A stretch of 64,000 nt of DNA. Source: Eulemur rufifrons (taxonomy: Eukaryota; Chordata; Mammalia; Primates; Lemuridae). A program made the translations under genes and the position numbers. This document shows, piece by piece, positions 1 to 11,198 of the stretch. Positions within the stretch are counted from its first letter, which is position 1, and every line of letters begins with the position of its first letter. The stretch covers positions 13,630,193-13,694,192 of the forward strand of contig NC_091012.1 in NCBI RefSeq assembly GCF_041146395.1. Reading direction: 5' to 3'. The notes beneath the pieces are model-generated. The model worked only from the letters and a program-made list of their open reading frames with translations. It ran no database searches and was not told the DNA's origin.

Positions 1-408
1 CTACTTGAATCTGTTTAAGATACCTCCATAATGCTTTCCACAGGGGTTGCACTAGTTTGCAGTCCCACCAGCAGTGTATGAGTGTTCCTGTCTCTCCACA
101 TCCACCCCAACATGTGTTGTTTTGGGTTGGGAAAAAAATTTTGCACACTACACGTCAGATAAAGGACTGATAACAAGAATCTATTTAGAACTCAGGAAAA
201 TCAGCAAGAAAAAAATCAAACAACCCTATCAAAAAGTGGGCAAATGACATGAATAGAAACTTCTCAAAAGAAGACATAAGAATGGCTAACAAACATATGA
301 AAAAATGCTCAACGTCCCTAATCATCAGAGAAATGCAAATCAAAACCACAATGAGATATCACTTAACCCCAGTGAGAATGGCCTTTATCAAAAAACCCAA
401 AACAATAC
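1..408 (-). mobile_element. Lemur-type L1 ORF2 fragment with inverted 5' part (twin-primed)
   Basis: Bases 1-125 are the reverse complement of the L1 ORF2 C-terminal region seen on the + strand near 1360-1490. Bases from about 140 to 408 are the adjacent upstream ORF2 segment, but in + orientation. Both halves stop at the same point of the L1 (around the 'cccaaaacaa' stretch), so a continuous L1 was split and its 5' piece inverted, the usual product of twin priming. The 3' end of the element must lie left of the window. The short reading frame at 249-476 is part of this fragment and not a gene. Confidence 0.85.
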
Positions 409-957
409 ATTGTTTATTTTTATTTTATAAAGATAGCAATACGATTATCAACTCAACATATAGGAACAATCTCTAGAGAAAAAAATCTTAGTATTCTGTT
501 TAGAAGAAATAGGCAATTTTTGTGAAACAAACATTATCTTATCAAAGCAATAATGGAAGGATTCCAGTTTACTGCCATATTTGATTAAATGTTTTTTCTA
601 GTTAATATTTATCTCAGACTGTCGAGGCATCAGCTATATTCATTACTATAAAAGGCCACATTAAATTCTTTTTTGGAAATAAAGATATAAGCACACATAT
701 AAAGAGATAAACTGTATCTCAGTCAATAAAAAACATCAAGTTGTTTTGTGAACCAGAATCCTGTTAGCTTCATCATTCTTGTCAAATTGACATTGATAAC
801 AGAAAAATTAGAGGAAACATTATTTCCTAATATTTGTGTTGAATGATACAGTACTTAATGCTGGTTAGAATCTTAAAAATCTGAATCAGCATGGAGTTCT
901 TTCATTATATTGTAAAATTTAATTTTCCTCTAATTCAAAGAATGCTAAGTAGCTGTC
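409..957. other. AT-rich intergenic DNA, nothing recognised
   Basis: No convincing gene, RNA or repeat family is visible. The stretch separates two L1 pieces. Confidence 0.5.
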
Positions 958-2059
958 ACGCAAAAAAAAAAAAAAAAATAGACAACCTAATGAGTAGACT
1001 CAAAGAGCTGGAGAAAGAAGAACAGACCAACCCCAAACCCAGCAGAAGGAGAGAAACTACTAAGATCAAATCAGAACAAAATGAAAAGGACAACAAAAAA
1101 ACCATAAGGGAGATTAATATAACAAAAAGTTTGTTGTTTGAAAAGATAAACAAAATAGACACACCTCTGGCTAGACTAACCAAGAGCAACAACCCTATCA
1201 AAAAGTGGGCAAAGGACATAAATAGAAAATTATCAAAACAAGATATAAGAATGGCTAACACACATATGAAAAAATGCTCAACCTCTCTAATCATCAGGGA
1301 AATGCAAATCAAAATCACAATGAGATATCACTTAACTCCAGTGAGAATGGCCTTTATCAAAAAGTCCCAAAACAATACATGTTGGCATGGATGCGGAGAG
1401 ACAGGAACACTCATACACTGCTGGTGGGACTGCAAAGTAGTGCAACCCCTGTGGAAAACAATATGGAGATACCTTAAACAGATTGAAGTAGACCTACCAT
1501 TCGATCCAGCAATCCCATTACTCGGCATCTACCCAAAAGAACAAAAGACATTCTATGACAAAGATACCTGCACCCGAAGGTTTATAGCAGCACAATTCAC
1601 AATTGCAAAGATGTGGAAACAACCCAAATGCCCATCAATTCATGAGTGGATCAGTAAAATGTGGTATATATATACCATGGAGTATTACTCAGCTATAAGA
1701 AATAACGGTGATATACAATTTTTTTTGTTCTCCTGCAGAGAGCTGGAACCCATTCTATTAAGTGAACTATCCCAAGAATGGAAAAATAAGCACCACATGT
1801 ACTCACCAGGAAATTGGTTTCCCTGATCATCACCTAAGTGCACATTTGGGAATAACACTAATTGGGTATCGGACAGAGGTGGTGGGTGGGGGGAGGGGAT
1901 GGGTGTATACCTACTTGATGAGTGTAATGCTCACTGTCTGGGGAATGGACACACTTGAAGCTCTGACTCAGGGGGATGGGGGGGCATGGGCAATATATAT
2001 AACCTGAACTTTTGTACCCCCATAATAAGCTGAAATAAAAAAAAGAAAAAAAAAGAAAG
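958..2059 (+). mobile_element. L1 insertion with internal deletion, ORF2 C-terminus and 3' UTR
   Basis: The copy begins with an A-run at 961-977. It carries ORF2 sequence equivalent to about 47810-47990 of the longer L1 in this window, then jumps at about 1190 to ORF2 sequence equivalent to about 49650 onward, so roughly 1.7 kb is missing internally. The rest runs through the ORF2 end (stop at 1826), the 3' UTR and the A-rich tail at 2036-2059. The junction keeps frame, leaving a 311-codon open frame at 891-1826 that includes the C-terminal cysteine motif (C-x3-C-x7-H-x4-C, near 1380-1433). It lacks the endonuclease and the reverse transcriptase core, so it is not an active element. Its few disruptions suggest it is relatively young. 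Confidence 0.9.
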
Positions 2060-2685
2060 TATAATTCTAAATTTAAATTCAATATAAATAATAATATTAG
2101 TTCAGGCAATTTTTAGTTATTCTTATAATAATCATATTGCACTTTTCTACTAAGCCCTCATTTAGTAATTGAATTTCAACTCTTCACCCTGCCATATGGT
2201 CCCATCACTGTGCAGCATACATGGAGCTTTTTCAAGAGTGCACAGTGTTAGATATCATTAAGTGAATGAGAAGTCATCAAATCTTTAAAAAAAAAAATCC
2301 AAAGTCTGTCTTATAAATAAAGGAGGAGAAAAAGTTTAGTTCACTTTTATTTTTTTAATTGGTTTAAAGTCAGAGAGAGTAGGCACAATGGAAAAAGTCA
2401 GTGGGTGGGTACAGGATTTCAGCAGGTACTCGATCTTTTATGGTAAGGTTTGGGTTGTGACTGCTAGGTATTATTTTCTAGTCTTTGCTATTCAACTTTT
2501 AAATCCACTAAGTGCCCTCTTTCCTCTCCTGTTAAAGACTATAAAATTCTATATTTTGGTATTTGTGCTGACTGAAGAAAAATGCAATTCTCTGTCCCTA
2601 TCTATTTTGTGACTACCTGAAATAATATCTATGAACACTGAATTGTTGGTAGAGTTTTTGCTGTTTAATTTTTTAAAGTCTTTTC
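2060..2685. other. Intergenic DNA, nothing recognised
   Basis: AT-rich sequence with no supported gene or repeat. Confidence 0.45.
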
Positions 2686-2862
2686 TAATTCTTTTTTTCA
2701 GCATATTGTGGGGGTACAAAAGTTTAGGTTATGTATATTGCCCTTCCACCCCCCGCCCAGAATCAGAGCTTCAAACGTGTCCTTCCCCTCCCCGGACAGT
2801 GTGCACTGCACACATTATGTGTGCATACACCCATCCCCTCCCCCATCCACATCTGCCTAAAT
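2686..2862 (-). mobile_element. L1 3' end fragment, antisense
   Basis: A T-rich start followed by the reverse complement of the lemur L1 3' UTR ('gggggtacaaaagtttagg', the pyrimidine-rich block, and the block that reads 'cacccatcccc' on this strand). Only the last 170 bases or so of the element are present, so this is a severely 5'-truncated insertion. Confidence 0.85.
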
Positions 2863-4440
2863 TTGTTTTTAGTATTTGCATTCTATATCCTTAAGTTTGT
2901 TAGTATAGTTTGTTGCAATTGTAAGATGACAATGGTAAGGCTTTAGCCATAAAGGGGAATTGTCAAGTTTTCAAGCAGGATGAGGAGAATATTACCTGTT
3001 AGAAGCTATAATTGCTTTGCTCAGAAACTTAATTCTGCCACCCTCTAATCTCAAGAGACAAAGAGATGCTCTTGATATTGAAAAGTTTGCGTAGCTGAAA
3101 CTACTCACACTTGCTGTATGTCTCTTGCTGTGTACTTGTTAGGAGAGAGTTTTTACATCTATCTTTTTCTGATCATCTCAAAATTTGGGAATGGCCTGGT
3201 TGTGGGAAAAAATCAAGCAAGTAGAAATGGCCATTTTCCTGGAATGAATAATTCCTCTGTCTTCAAGCCGGAGTTTAGAGTAAGGCTGGACTGATGGGGA
3301 AGTGTTTAATGTTTCTTTGGCTGGATCTAGCCAATAGACCATAAGTTGGTGATTCACTAAAAGCCACATATAATTCAAAGTTTTAAAGGTTTTAGCATTA
3401 ATATTTTCAGAGACAAACCATGTACACTCATAACAGAAAATCTTAAGGGAAAAAAGTTGGAGAAATCATCATGTCAAGTTCTACAATCTAGTCTGCATTT
3501 TGGTCCATTTCCTCTCTGTTCTGTTTATTCTCATGTATAAGTTTTTCATAACAACTAACTTTTGTTGTGGTGTAGGGTATGCCATATAGCACCTAAGAGT
3601 AGTGACCTTAAAAGATACCTTCTACCACTTGGAATGAAAGTATTTGAATGAGTTAGTTTTCATTTTTCATGTTGCATTTGTTTTTTGAGATTATAAAAGT
3701 ATACATATTAACACAGAGAGTTAATGTGTACACAGTAACTGAATAGGTTAAGAAACACAAAAGAGTTAGATAGAATTAAAACATTTCTATCTTAAAGGAG
3801 AATTGGGCCCTCCAAATAGTAATACTTCTCAAAAATATAAGTCTGGGACTTTTTATTAATAAGGAATAAGTGATTTTGCAGTAGAAACAACTGAAACAAA
3901 CGAAAGGGTGTTAGATGTGGATATTTCTTATTGTCGGTTACTGGCAAGTTTTAAATGCTGTGTACTTTTAAATGCAACAAGTAGATCCCTGCCCTGTCTC
4001 TCATGTATTTGTGGGGGCTACTGATAGGAGAATGTGACAACATGTTAAAAACTATCATATTAATAGGAGGAAAGAAGGCTCATCTGAATTAGTTTTTTTA
4101 AATGCATTAAAATCATTGGTACTGTGTGGTTTTAAAGAATGCTGCTGTTTCTTCAACTATTCAGTCACTTATATTTGGTTGCTAATTTCATTTTTTAAGG
4201 AAGACAGCTGTCTTAACATTGTTTAGGATATTTCATTATTTGACTGTTGCATTCTTTACAACTAAGTGGATACTTATAAAGTGTTTTAAACATAGTTTAT
4301 TTTCTACAGGGGTCAAAAAGTTTCTTCTAACCTCTGATATCATTACAGATAAAGTCTCACTAATTTGTGTCTGTAGCAAGATTTATCTTCCAAATTGTAA
4401 CTGGTTTTAAATAATAATTTGTCAAACAGTTGTTCGCACT
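2863..4440. other. Intergenic DNA, nothing recognised
   Basis: About 1.6 kb of AT-rich sequence without a supported gene or repeat. Short open frames in it have no recognisable protein similarity. Confidence 0.45.
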
Positions 4441-4735
4441 AATTTGTCCCAAATTCTGTGCTCAGCAGCTGGAGGTAGAAGGAGTAAGAGTCCCACTTAC
4501 CATGCAGAAGCTTAGTTTTTTATGAGGGAGCTGTCCTGCAAGCAACTGTTACCATGTAAAAAGTGGTGAAATAAACATATGAGTGTACACAAAGAGAAGA
4601 GTTTTGTGGTGTGGAGGCTGGCAAAGGTATCCTGGAAGGTAGGTGGGTCCAGTTTGCTGGGACAGGAGGAAGGAAAAGGCATTCCAGCCAGAGAGCAGCA
4701 AGAGTGAGCAGGAAAGTGCCATGATGTATGTCAAA
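4441..4735 (-). repeat. Possible L2 fossil, antisense
   Basis: The stretch around 4660-4725 ('ggcattccagccagagagca' and following) resembles the reverse complement of the L2 3' region, which typically reads as a 'gcattccaggcagagg'-type segment on this strand. Divergence is high. A related ancient element cannot be excluded. Confidence 0.4.
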
Positions 4736-5190
4736 TAGCTTATAGAATAAAATTAATAAAATTTTGAAATGAGTGGAATCTCTTCTCTAAAGTTCTCATT
4801 TGAGTAATATAATGGCAGTCTTATTTAAACATGAAGTGAAAGTTAAACCAAAAAAGTTGTTTTTGTCCCTCATTCTTTGGCTATGAGAGTCTTAAAGTAA
4901 TAATTTTATCGTCCATTAAGATAACAGGCCCAGGGAGACCTACAGTCCTCTCATTTGTTGTTGATTAAGCAGCCCTGGCACAAAGGGCCTGTGTCTCTAA
5001 AACATTTGTTTCATCACACTGTCTCCTGAACTAAAACATTTAGTGTGAGCAAATTAGTAAACTTTATGTTAGGCTTTAATTTACTGCCATAAATTTCTCT
5101 TATCCCAATATCATTGAAGGCATTACATTTTAGTGTAATAAATAAATACTAAAAAGCTCAGTTTTTTTATTGCTTAAGAAAAAAACACTG
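4736..5190. other. Intergenic DNA, nothing recognised
   Basis: No gene or clear repeat seen. Confidence 0.45.
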
Positions 5191-5194
5191 AAAT

Positions 5195-6572
5195 CTTTTT
5201 TTTATTTCAGCATATTATGGGGGTACAAAAGTTTAGGCTATGTATATTGCCCATGCCCCCCCCCACCCCTGAGTCAGACCTTCAAGTGTGTCCATTCCCC
5301 AGACAGTGCGCATCGCACTCATTATGTAGGTATACACCCATCCCCTCCCCTCACCCCATATCTGCCTGACACCCAATTGGTGTTATTCCCAAATGTGCAC
5401 TTAGGGGATGATCAGGGAAAACAATTTTCTGGTGAGTACATGTGGTGCTTATTTTTCCATTCTTGGGATACTTCACTTAGTAGAATGGGTTCCAACTCTA
5501 TCCAGGAGAACATAGGAGATTTTATATCACCGTTATTTCTTATAGCTGAGTCATACTCCATGGTATACATGGACCACATTTTACTAATCCACTCATGTAG
5601 TGATGGGCATTTGGATTGTGTCCACATCTATGTGATTGTGAATTGTGCTGCTATAAACATTCGGGTGAAGGTGTCTTTTCTATCGAATGTCTTTTGTTCT
5701 TTTGAGTACATGCCCAATAATGCGATTGCTGGATCAAATGGTAGGTCTACTTGAATCTGTTTAAGGTATCTCCATATTGTTTTCCACAGGGATTGCACTA
5801 GTTTTCAGTCCCACCAGCAGTGTATGAGTGTTCCTGTCTTTCCGCATTCACACCAACATTTATTGTTTTGGGACTTTTTGATAAAGGCCATTCTCACTGG
5901 ATTAAGTGATATCTCATTGTGGTTTTGATTTACATTTCCCTGATGATTAGAGATGTTGAACATTTTTTCATATGTTTGTTGGCCATTCTTCAATCTTCTT
6001 TTGAAAAATTTGTATTCATGTCCTTTGCCCACTTTTTGATAGGGTTGTTTGATTTTTTCTTGCTGATTTTCCTGAGTTCTGAATAGATTCTAGTTATCAG
6101 TCCTTTGTCAGATGTGTAGCATGCCAATATTTTTTCCCATCTGTAGATTGTCTGTTTGCTTTAGTGACTGTTTCTTTGGCTGTGCAGAAGCTTTTTAATT
6201 TAATCAGGCCCCATTTATTTATTTTTGTTGTTGCTGTGATTGCCTTTGGGGTCTTCCTCATAAATTCTTTGCCTAGGCCAATGTCTATAAGAGTCTTTCC
6301 CACACTTTTTTCTAGAATTTCAGTAGTTTCACTCCTAAGGTTTAAGTCTGTTATCCACCGTGATTTGATTTTTGTGAGAGGTGAAAGCTATGGGTCCTGT
6401 TTCAGTCTTCTACATATGGCTATCCAGTTTTCCCAGCACTGTTTATTGAATAAGGATTCTTTTTCCCAAGTATGTTTTTGTCTGCTTTGTCAAAGCTTAG
6501 ATGGCTACATGAGGATGGTTTTATATCTGTATTTTCTGTTCTGTTCCACTGGTCTGTGTCCCTGCACTTGTG
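5195..6572 (-). mobile_element. 5'-truncated lemur L1, antisense (ORF2 3' part and 3' UTR)
   Basis: Starting with a T-tract and the reverse complement of the L1 3' terminus, the sequence continues through the 3' UTR and about 1 kb of ORF2 up to about 6572. It is collinear with the L1 at 58790-60135 and with the 3' parts of the + strand copies. Antisense fragments of ORF2 coding sequence are broken by stops and frameshifts. The element is dead and truncated. Confidence 0.92.
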
Positions 6573-6792
6573 CCTGAACTTTTATGTTAAACTTTTAAAA
6601 TTATTTATAAATGTAACTCAAAATAGATTCTTGCTGGATTTGACTATAGGTATTATATCAAAGGTAGAATTTTATAACCCATTCTTCAAACATTGTCTGT
6701 GGAAGTTAAGAGCCTTCAGTGGGTTTCCTATAGAGCCACACATAGATACCACACAGGCAGTTTATTAAGTATAAGAAATGTCTTAATGCTTC

Positions 6793-7573
6793 ATCATTTG
6801 ACATTTTCTTTACTTTTTTATTGATACATAATAATTGTACATATTCATGGAGTACATGTTATATTTTGATACAAGCATATAACATATACTGATCAAATCA
6901 GGGTAGTTGGGATATGATTCACCTGAAACATTTATCATTGCTTTCTGTTGCGAACATTTGAAGACGTCTAGCTATTTTGAAATATAATAAATTGTTGTTA
7001 ACTATAGTTGCCCTATTGCACTATTGAACACTAGAACTTTTTCCTTATATTTAACAGTATTGCCCATTAACCAACACCTCTTCATTACTCCTTCCCACCA
7101 CCCTTACCAAGCTCTAGTAGCCACCATTCTATTCACTACCTCCATGAGATCAATTATTTTTAGGTCCCATATAGGAGTGTGAAAATGAAATATTTGTCTT
7201 TCTATGCCTGGCTTATTTCACTTAAAATAATGTCCTCCAGATACATCCATGTTTCTGCAAATGACAAAATTTCCTTCTTTTCATGGCTAAATAACACTCC
7301 ATTGTGTACATACACATCTTTCATATCCATTCATCCCTTGATAAACACTTAAGCTGATTCCACAGTTTAGCCATTGTGAATAATGCTGCAATAAACCCCG
7401 AAGTGCAAATATCTCTGGTTACATTTTATGTCTTTGCCTCACCCAAGCGAGGTTTAGAGGCATACCTTTCCGCTCAACAATACTCACCACGTTCATGCCC
7501 ATTAGTTGTGAGTTTACCTCCCCTAACCCCCTACTCCCTGGAGAATATTACTACCGTTATCACTTGACATTTT
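6793..7573 (-). mobile_element. Older L1 3' UTR insertion with non-L1 5' extension and target-site duplication
   Basis: From about 6808 to 7430 the sequence is the reverse complement of an older primate L1 3' UTR and ORF2 end (L1PB/L1MA type, with the 'ttttttattgatacataata' start). Near-identical 15-bp repeats flank the unit at 6793-6807 and 7559-7573 (14 of 15 match), consistent with a target-site duplication. Between the L1 part and the right repeat lie about 120 bases (about 7435-7558) that do not read as L1. They occupy the 5' end of the element, so they look like a template-switch partner or a 5' transduced piece. Confidence 0.75.
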
Positions 7574-7619
7574 AACCAAAGAAAAAACCACACTTTTATA
7601 GGTTTAACTTACTGTGACA

Positions 7620-7925
7620 TTTTCTTCTGTTTTTTTTTTTTTTTTTCCCTTTAGGTATCTCCAGGGCAGCTTATTAGAAAGGGTGATCTGAACTTTTGTA
7701 CCCCCATAATAAACTGAAATTTAAATGTATAAATAAATAAATAAAGCAACGCCCACTATCTGGGGAACAGACACGCCTGGAGCTCTGACTTGGGGAGAAA
7801 GGCGGTACATGGGCAATGTATGTAACCTGCAATTCTGTATCCCCCATAACAATAAGATGAAAAAAAAAATAAAAAAAAGAAATTAATAATTGTAACATAA
7901 AAAAAAATAAAATAAAAAAAAAAGA
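7620..7925 (+). mobile_element. Two L1 3'-end pieces of different subfamilies
   Basis: A T-tract at 7629-7646 is followed by a short L1 3' end at 7686-7720 of the common type in this window, then an AAAT-rich tail. A second 3' UTR fragment at 7745-7862 ends with a variant terminus ('gtatcccccataaca') and a long interrupted A-tail to about 7924. The variant terminus recurs antisense at 51138-51292, so at least two L1 3'-end lineages are represented. Confidence 0.8.
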
Positions 7926-9439
7926 AAGGACAGCTCATGCTCAATGGTGTTTCCAGAAAACAACGCAGTCAACCAGCCTAACCATAGAACAGTAAAATAG
8001 TGAGTACAACTAGGTTGCCAAGGGCAGATGACAGACCCCTTATACTAAAAGCATCCCAGCCATCCTCAGTCATTTCAGCCATTTGGCTGTCCTTTTTCAG
8101 GGATCAGTTTGAGAAATTGATATCAATTATATATTAATTTCAAGGGCCTAAGTATGAATTTTCAATTTCTGTTTTAATCTTAGACTGCATAGAGGAAGGG
8201 AAAGCCAGTTACCAAATGAGCAATTCCAGAAAAAGTGTAGCTCTTTATATGATGCATTTACCTTAAGATAATGTTGAGCATAATGAAAAGGAGAGGTGGC
8301 TTTTATTGGAAGTTTCTGAAGAAAAAATATTTCTTTATGAGTTATCGGCCTGAAGTAATGCATACTACTTTGGAAACTATTCTTGGAAGAAGGAACAGCT
8401 TGTCTTACATTGGCAGCCAAATGTATCTGCATTGAAATATACCAATCAAGCATGAGCACCTTTGAGGTGCACAATCACAGATATACTTTGAAAACACCCT
8501 AAGATGAACCATTCAAGTTTATTGAAAAGGCATTAACAACAAAAATAAGCCCCATTGGATTGTCCTTTGAACATTATTAACACGTTGGATTACAAGTGTT
8601 GATTTTCAGAACACAGTTTGGAAAATGCTACTTTAGAATATCAATATCCTTATCCCCATTTTTACAGTTAAAAATATAACTAGCTTATAAACTTAATTTT
8701 GTTTCTAATGTACTAGTTTTTTGCTAATTGAATTATCTGTAACTGCTACATTTAATTAAAAATTGCAAGTTTACACTCATAATAATGTCACTTTCCTCTT
8801 TCATTTATAACAATAGTCATGATCAAATTGCGTTTCAGATAAAACTGGACCGGGACTCTGCCCAAAGTCGTGGGTTTTGGTACCTTATTAAGTACTCACT
8901 GTATGCTTTTGTTCAGACAAGGCCCTAAATCTGTGAGTAAAAAACCACTCTACTTTGGCTAGAGTCCCAGCGTTTTTTGAATTCAGATGATTCTGATGTT
9001 TCCATATGTAGTACAAAAGTAGTTTCAAAGATTAACCTTGCTCAAACAAGTACATTTTATGCTTTTTTCCTCCCTAACTTAGTCTAATTTTTAGAAGTCT
9101 CCCTTTGGAAGTACAGTAAGTTTTAATTTGCTGTCATTAAGTTTTAGAAATTATCATATGACATATTCACTGTTGGTGAAAGAAAGGTTTCTTGAGAAAA
9201 TTAATAGGAAAAATTGGCTTTTAGGAAAGATTTTGAAAAACGTGTGAGGGGGTAGTATTGCTTGTTCTCAGTGGGAGAGGTGAGACGTTAGAATCACTTA
9301 TGCAACATTTTTCAAAATACATATCTGCAAATATGCATCTTCCCACCTCCACCTTCCCTCCATGTCTAGGCACTCACAAGCCCTTTAGGAAAATGGGGAA
9401 GAATGTGAGGCAGAATTACATGAGCAAAAGCATCCCAGG
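7926..9439. other. Intergenic DNA, nothing recognised
   Basis: About 1.5 kb of AT-rich unique-looking sequence. The 108-codon antisense frame at 8148-8474 has no recognisable domain. Confidence 0.45.
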
Positions 9440-9610
9440 TGATTCTGATCTCAACCCTAAAGCAATCATTCCCAAGCTTTGCTGTACATTGGCATCACCT
9501 GGGAACTTTAAAATAATTCTGATGCCCAAGTCATATCCAATGCCAACTAAGTCACAATGCCTCAAGTTGAAAGTCAGGCTGTTTTTAAAGTTCTTCAGAT
9601 AATTTCTGTG
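9440..9610 (+). repeat. MER5-like hAT DNA transposon fossil
   Basis: The segment around 9490-9545 ('tggcatcacctgggaacttt' and the 'aattctgatgcccaagtc' block) resembles the common MER5/Charlie nonautonomous elements. Heavily diverged; boundaries are approximate. Confidence 0.5.
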
Positions 9611-9654
9611 TGCAGTAAAGGAGGGGCAATGCTGCTTACTTTGCATGTAGGAGG

Positions 9655-9800
9655 ATGCACTGTTCCTATCGGTGGGACTTTGGGCAGGTCAGATTTAAGC
9701 CTTGGTTTCCTTACCTGCAAAATGAGTTGAGTTAAATGTCATGTGAGGTTGGGTGGTCCTTTCCATCTTATAACTTCAAATTCTGTGATTTTGAAATAAA
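9655..9800 (+). repeat. MIR SINE fossil
   Basis: The order of segments matches the MIR core: 'gggcaggtcagatttaagcc', then 'ggtttccttacctgcaaaat', then the 'ggtcctttccatctta' block and 'ttctgtgat'. Ancient mammalian SINE with many substitutions. Confidence 0.75.
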
Positions 9801-10999
9801 TTTGGAGACAAAACTGCTGGAAGCATTAGATTAATAAAAGTGTCCATCTTATATGCTAATAATGTTACAGGCTTTTTAAAAAGTGCTAATAGTATATAGA
9901 CCTACTTTTAAACATCTGATTTGCCTTCCCTCAATTATTCTGAGCCTCATTTTAGACATTGGAGGCAAATGGAAACATATAACTTACCAAAGAGAACCCT
10001 TTGTTTTCTAACACACAACATCTGTGGATAACAGAAATACAGTAACAGAGTGAGTTGTCTCTGTTCATTAATATTTCATTTAAAATATTTGGGAAATAGC
10101 TCCCGTTAATATTATCCTGTGCAGTATTATGCTGCACTGTTAACACCGCTTGTTTCGGGATAGCTATATCTGTCATTGATTTTGCACTTATATTTTCACA
10201 CTTATATTTACTAACAAATTTTTCAATAATTATTGCAAAAGCGACATTAAATGTTTTTATTTGGTATAAAGCTCTTTCATTATTTACTTTTAGAGCTAAA
10301 ATGGAAAACAGGAAGGTAAGTGATAGTGAACTAAATCAACTGAAATTCAAGGCCTAACAACTTAAAGTAAACAAAATTGCTATATGTCTTCATTTAAGCA
10401 TGTGTACAAATAGATATAACTTTCACAGGATGAAAGATTCTATGGAAGAGCAAATGACATGGAAAATAAGTAATAATTAATATATTACAATAATCAACAG
10501 AAGCCTGTCTTCTAACAGCATATTGCCTAGTATGTTGGCTCTCCTATTTTTACTAAAAGCCAAAGAATTAAAACAAAGGGGAAAGTGCCCACACAGTACT
10601 GTTCTAAAGTAGAGAATTGTAGAGCCCCTGGGAATGTTCCCCCCAGCACCTTTTAAAAATTGTCTTCAGACATAACAAATGATATAATCTGTTGTTAAAA
10701 ATATTTTTTTCCTCCACAGTGTGACTTTAGTAATATATTACCACATAAATAACAGGTGAACTTTTTAAACCTGTCTTGTTTTTCCAGCTAATTACTTTGC
10801 ATGATATCAAGTTTAGTAGTAGGTCATAACTATAGACATAGGCTGTAGTGTGCTTACTAGAGTACTGAAGCAAACCATTTGCAGCTTTTTTGGTCCTTAA
10901 GATTCTTCTAGCACTTAAATTATTGAGGATCACAAAGAGTATTTTTTCATGTCAATTATATTGGTATTTACTGTATTAGAAATTAAAATTGAGAATTAA
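9801..10999. other. Intergenic DNA, nothing recognised
   Basis: About 1.2 kb without a supported gene or repeat. Confidence 0.45.
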
Positions 11000-11198
11000 A
11001 AAATATGCTTAGTTTAGTTTTCTCAACCTTGGGATCCTTGATATTTTGAGCTAGATAATTCTTTGTTGTGGAATGTGTCCTGTGCATTGTAGAATGTTTA
11101 GAAGCACCACTAGGAGCCAGCAGTAACTTCCCCCAGATTGTGACAACAAAAAATGTCCCCTGGGGGACAAAATCACCCATGACTGACAACCACATTGT
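11000..11198 (+). repeat. MER20-like hAT DNA transposon fossil
   Basis: Nearly end to end with the MER20 consensus as I know it: 'tctcaaccttgggatccttg', the 'gataattctttgttgtgg' segment, 'gtcctgtgcattgtagaatg', 'gtgacaacaaaaaatgtccc' and a terminal 'ctgacaaccac'. It is a nonautonomous element with no coding capacity. MER20 copies have been co-opted as enhancers elsewhere, but nothing here shows that. Confidence 0.8.

Noticed and set aside
956..1318. A 120-codon hydrophobic - strand frame
   Set aside because: Reverse complement of the lysine-rich L1 ORF2 coding sequence, which yields Phe/Leu-rich pseudo-membrane frames.
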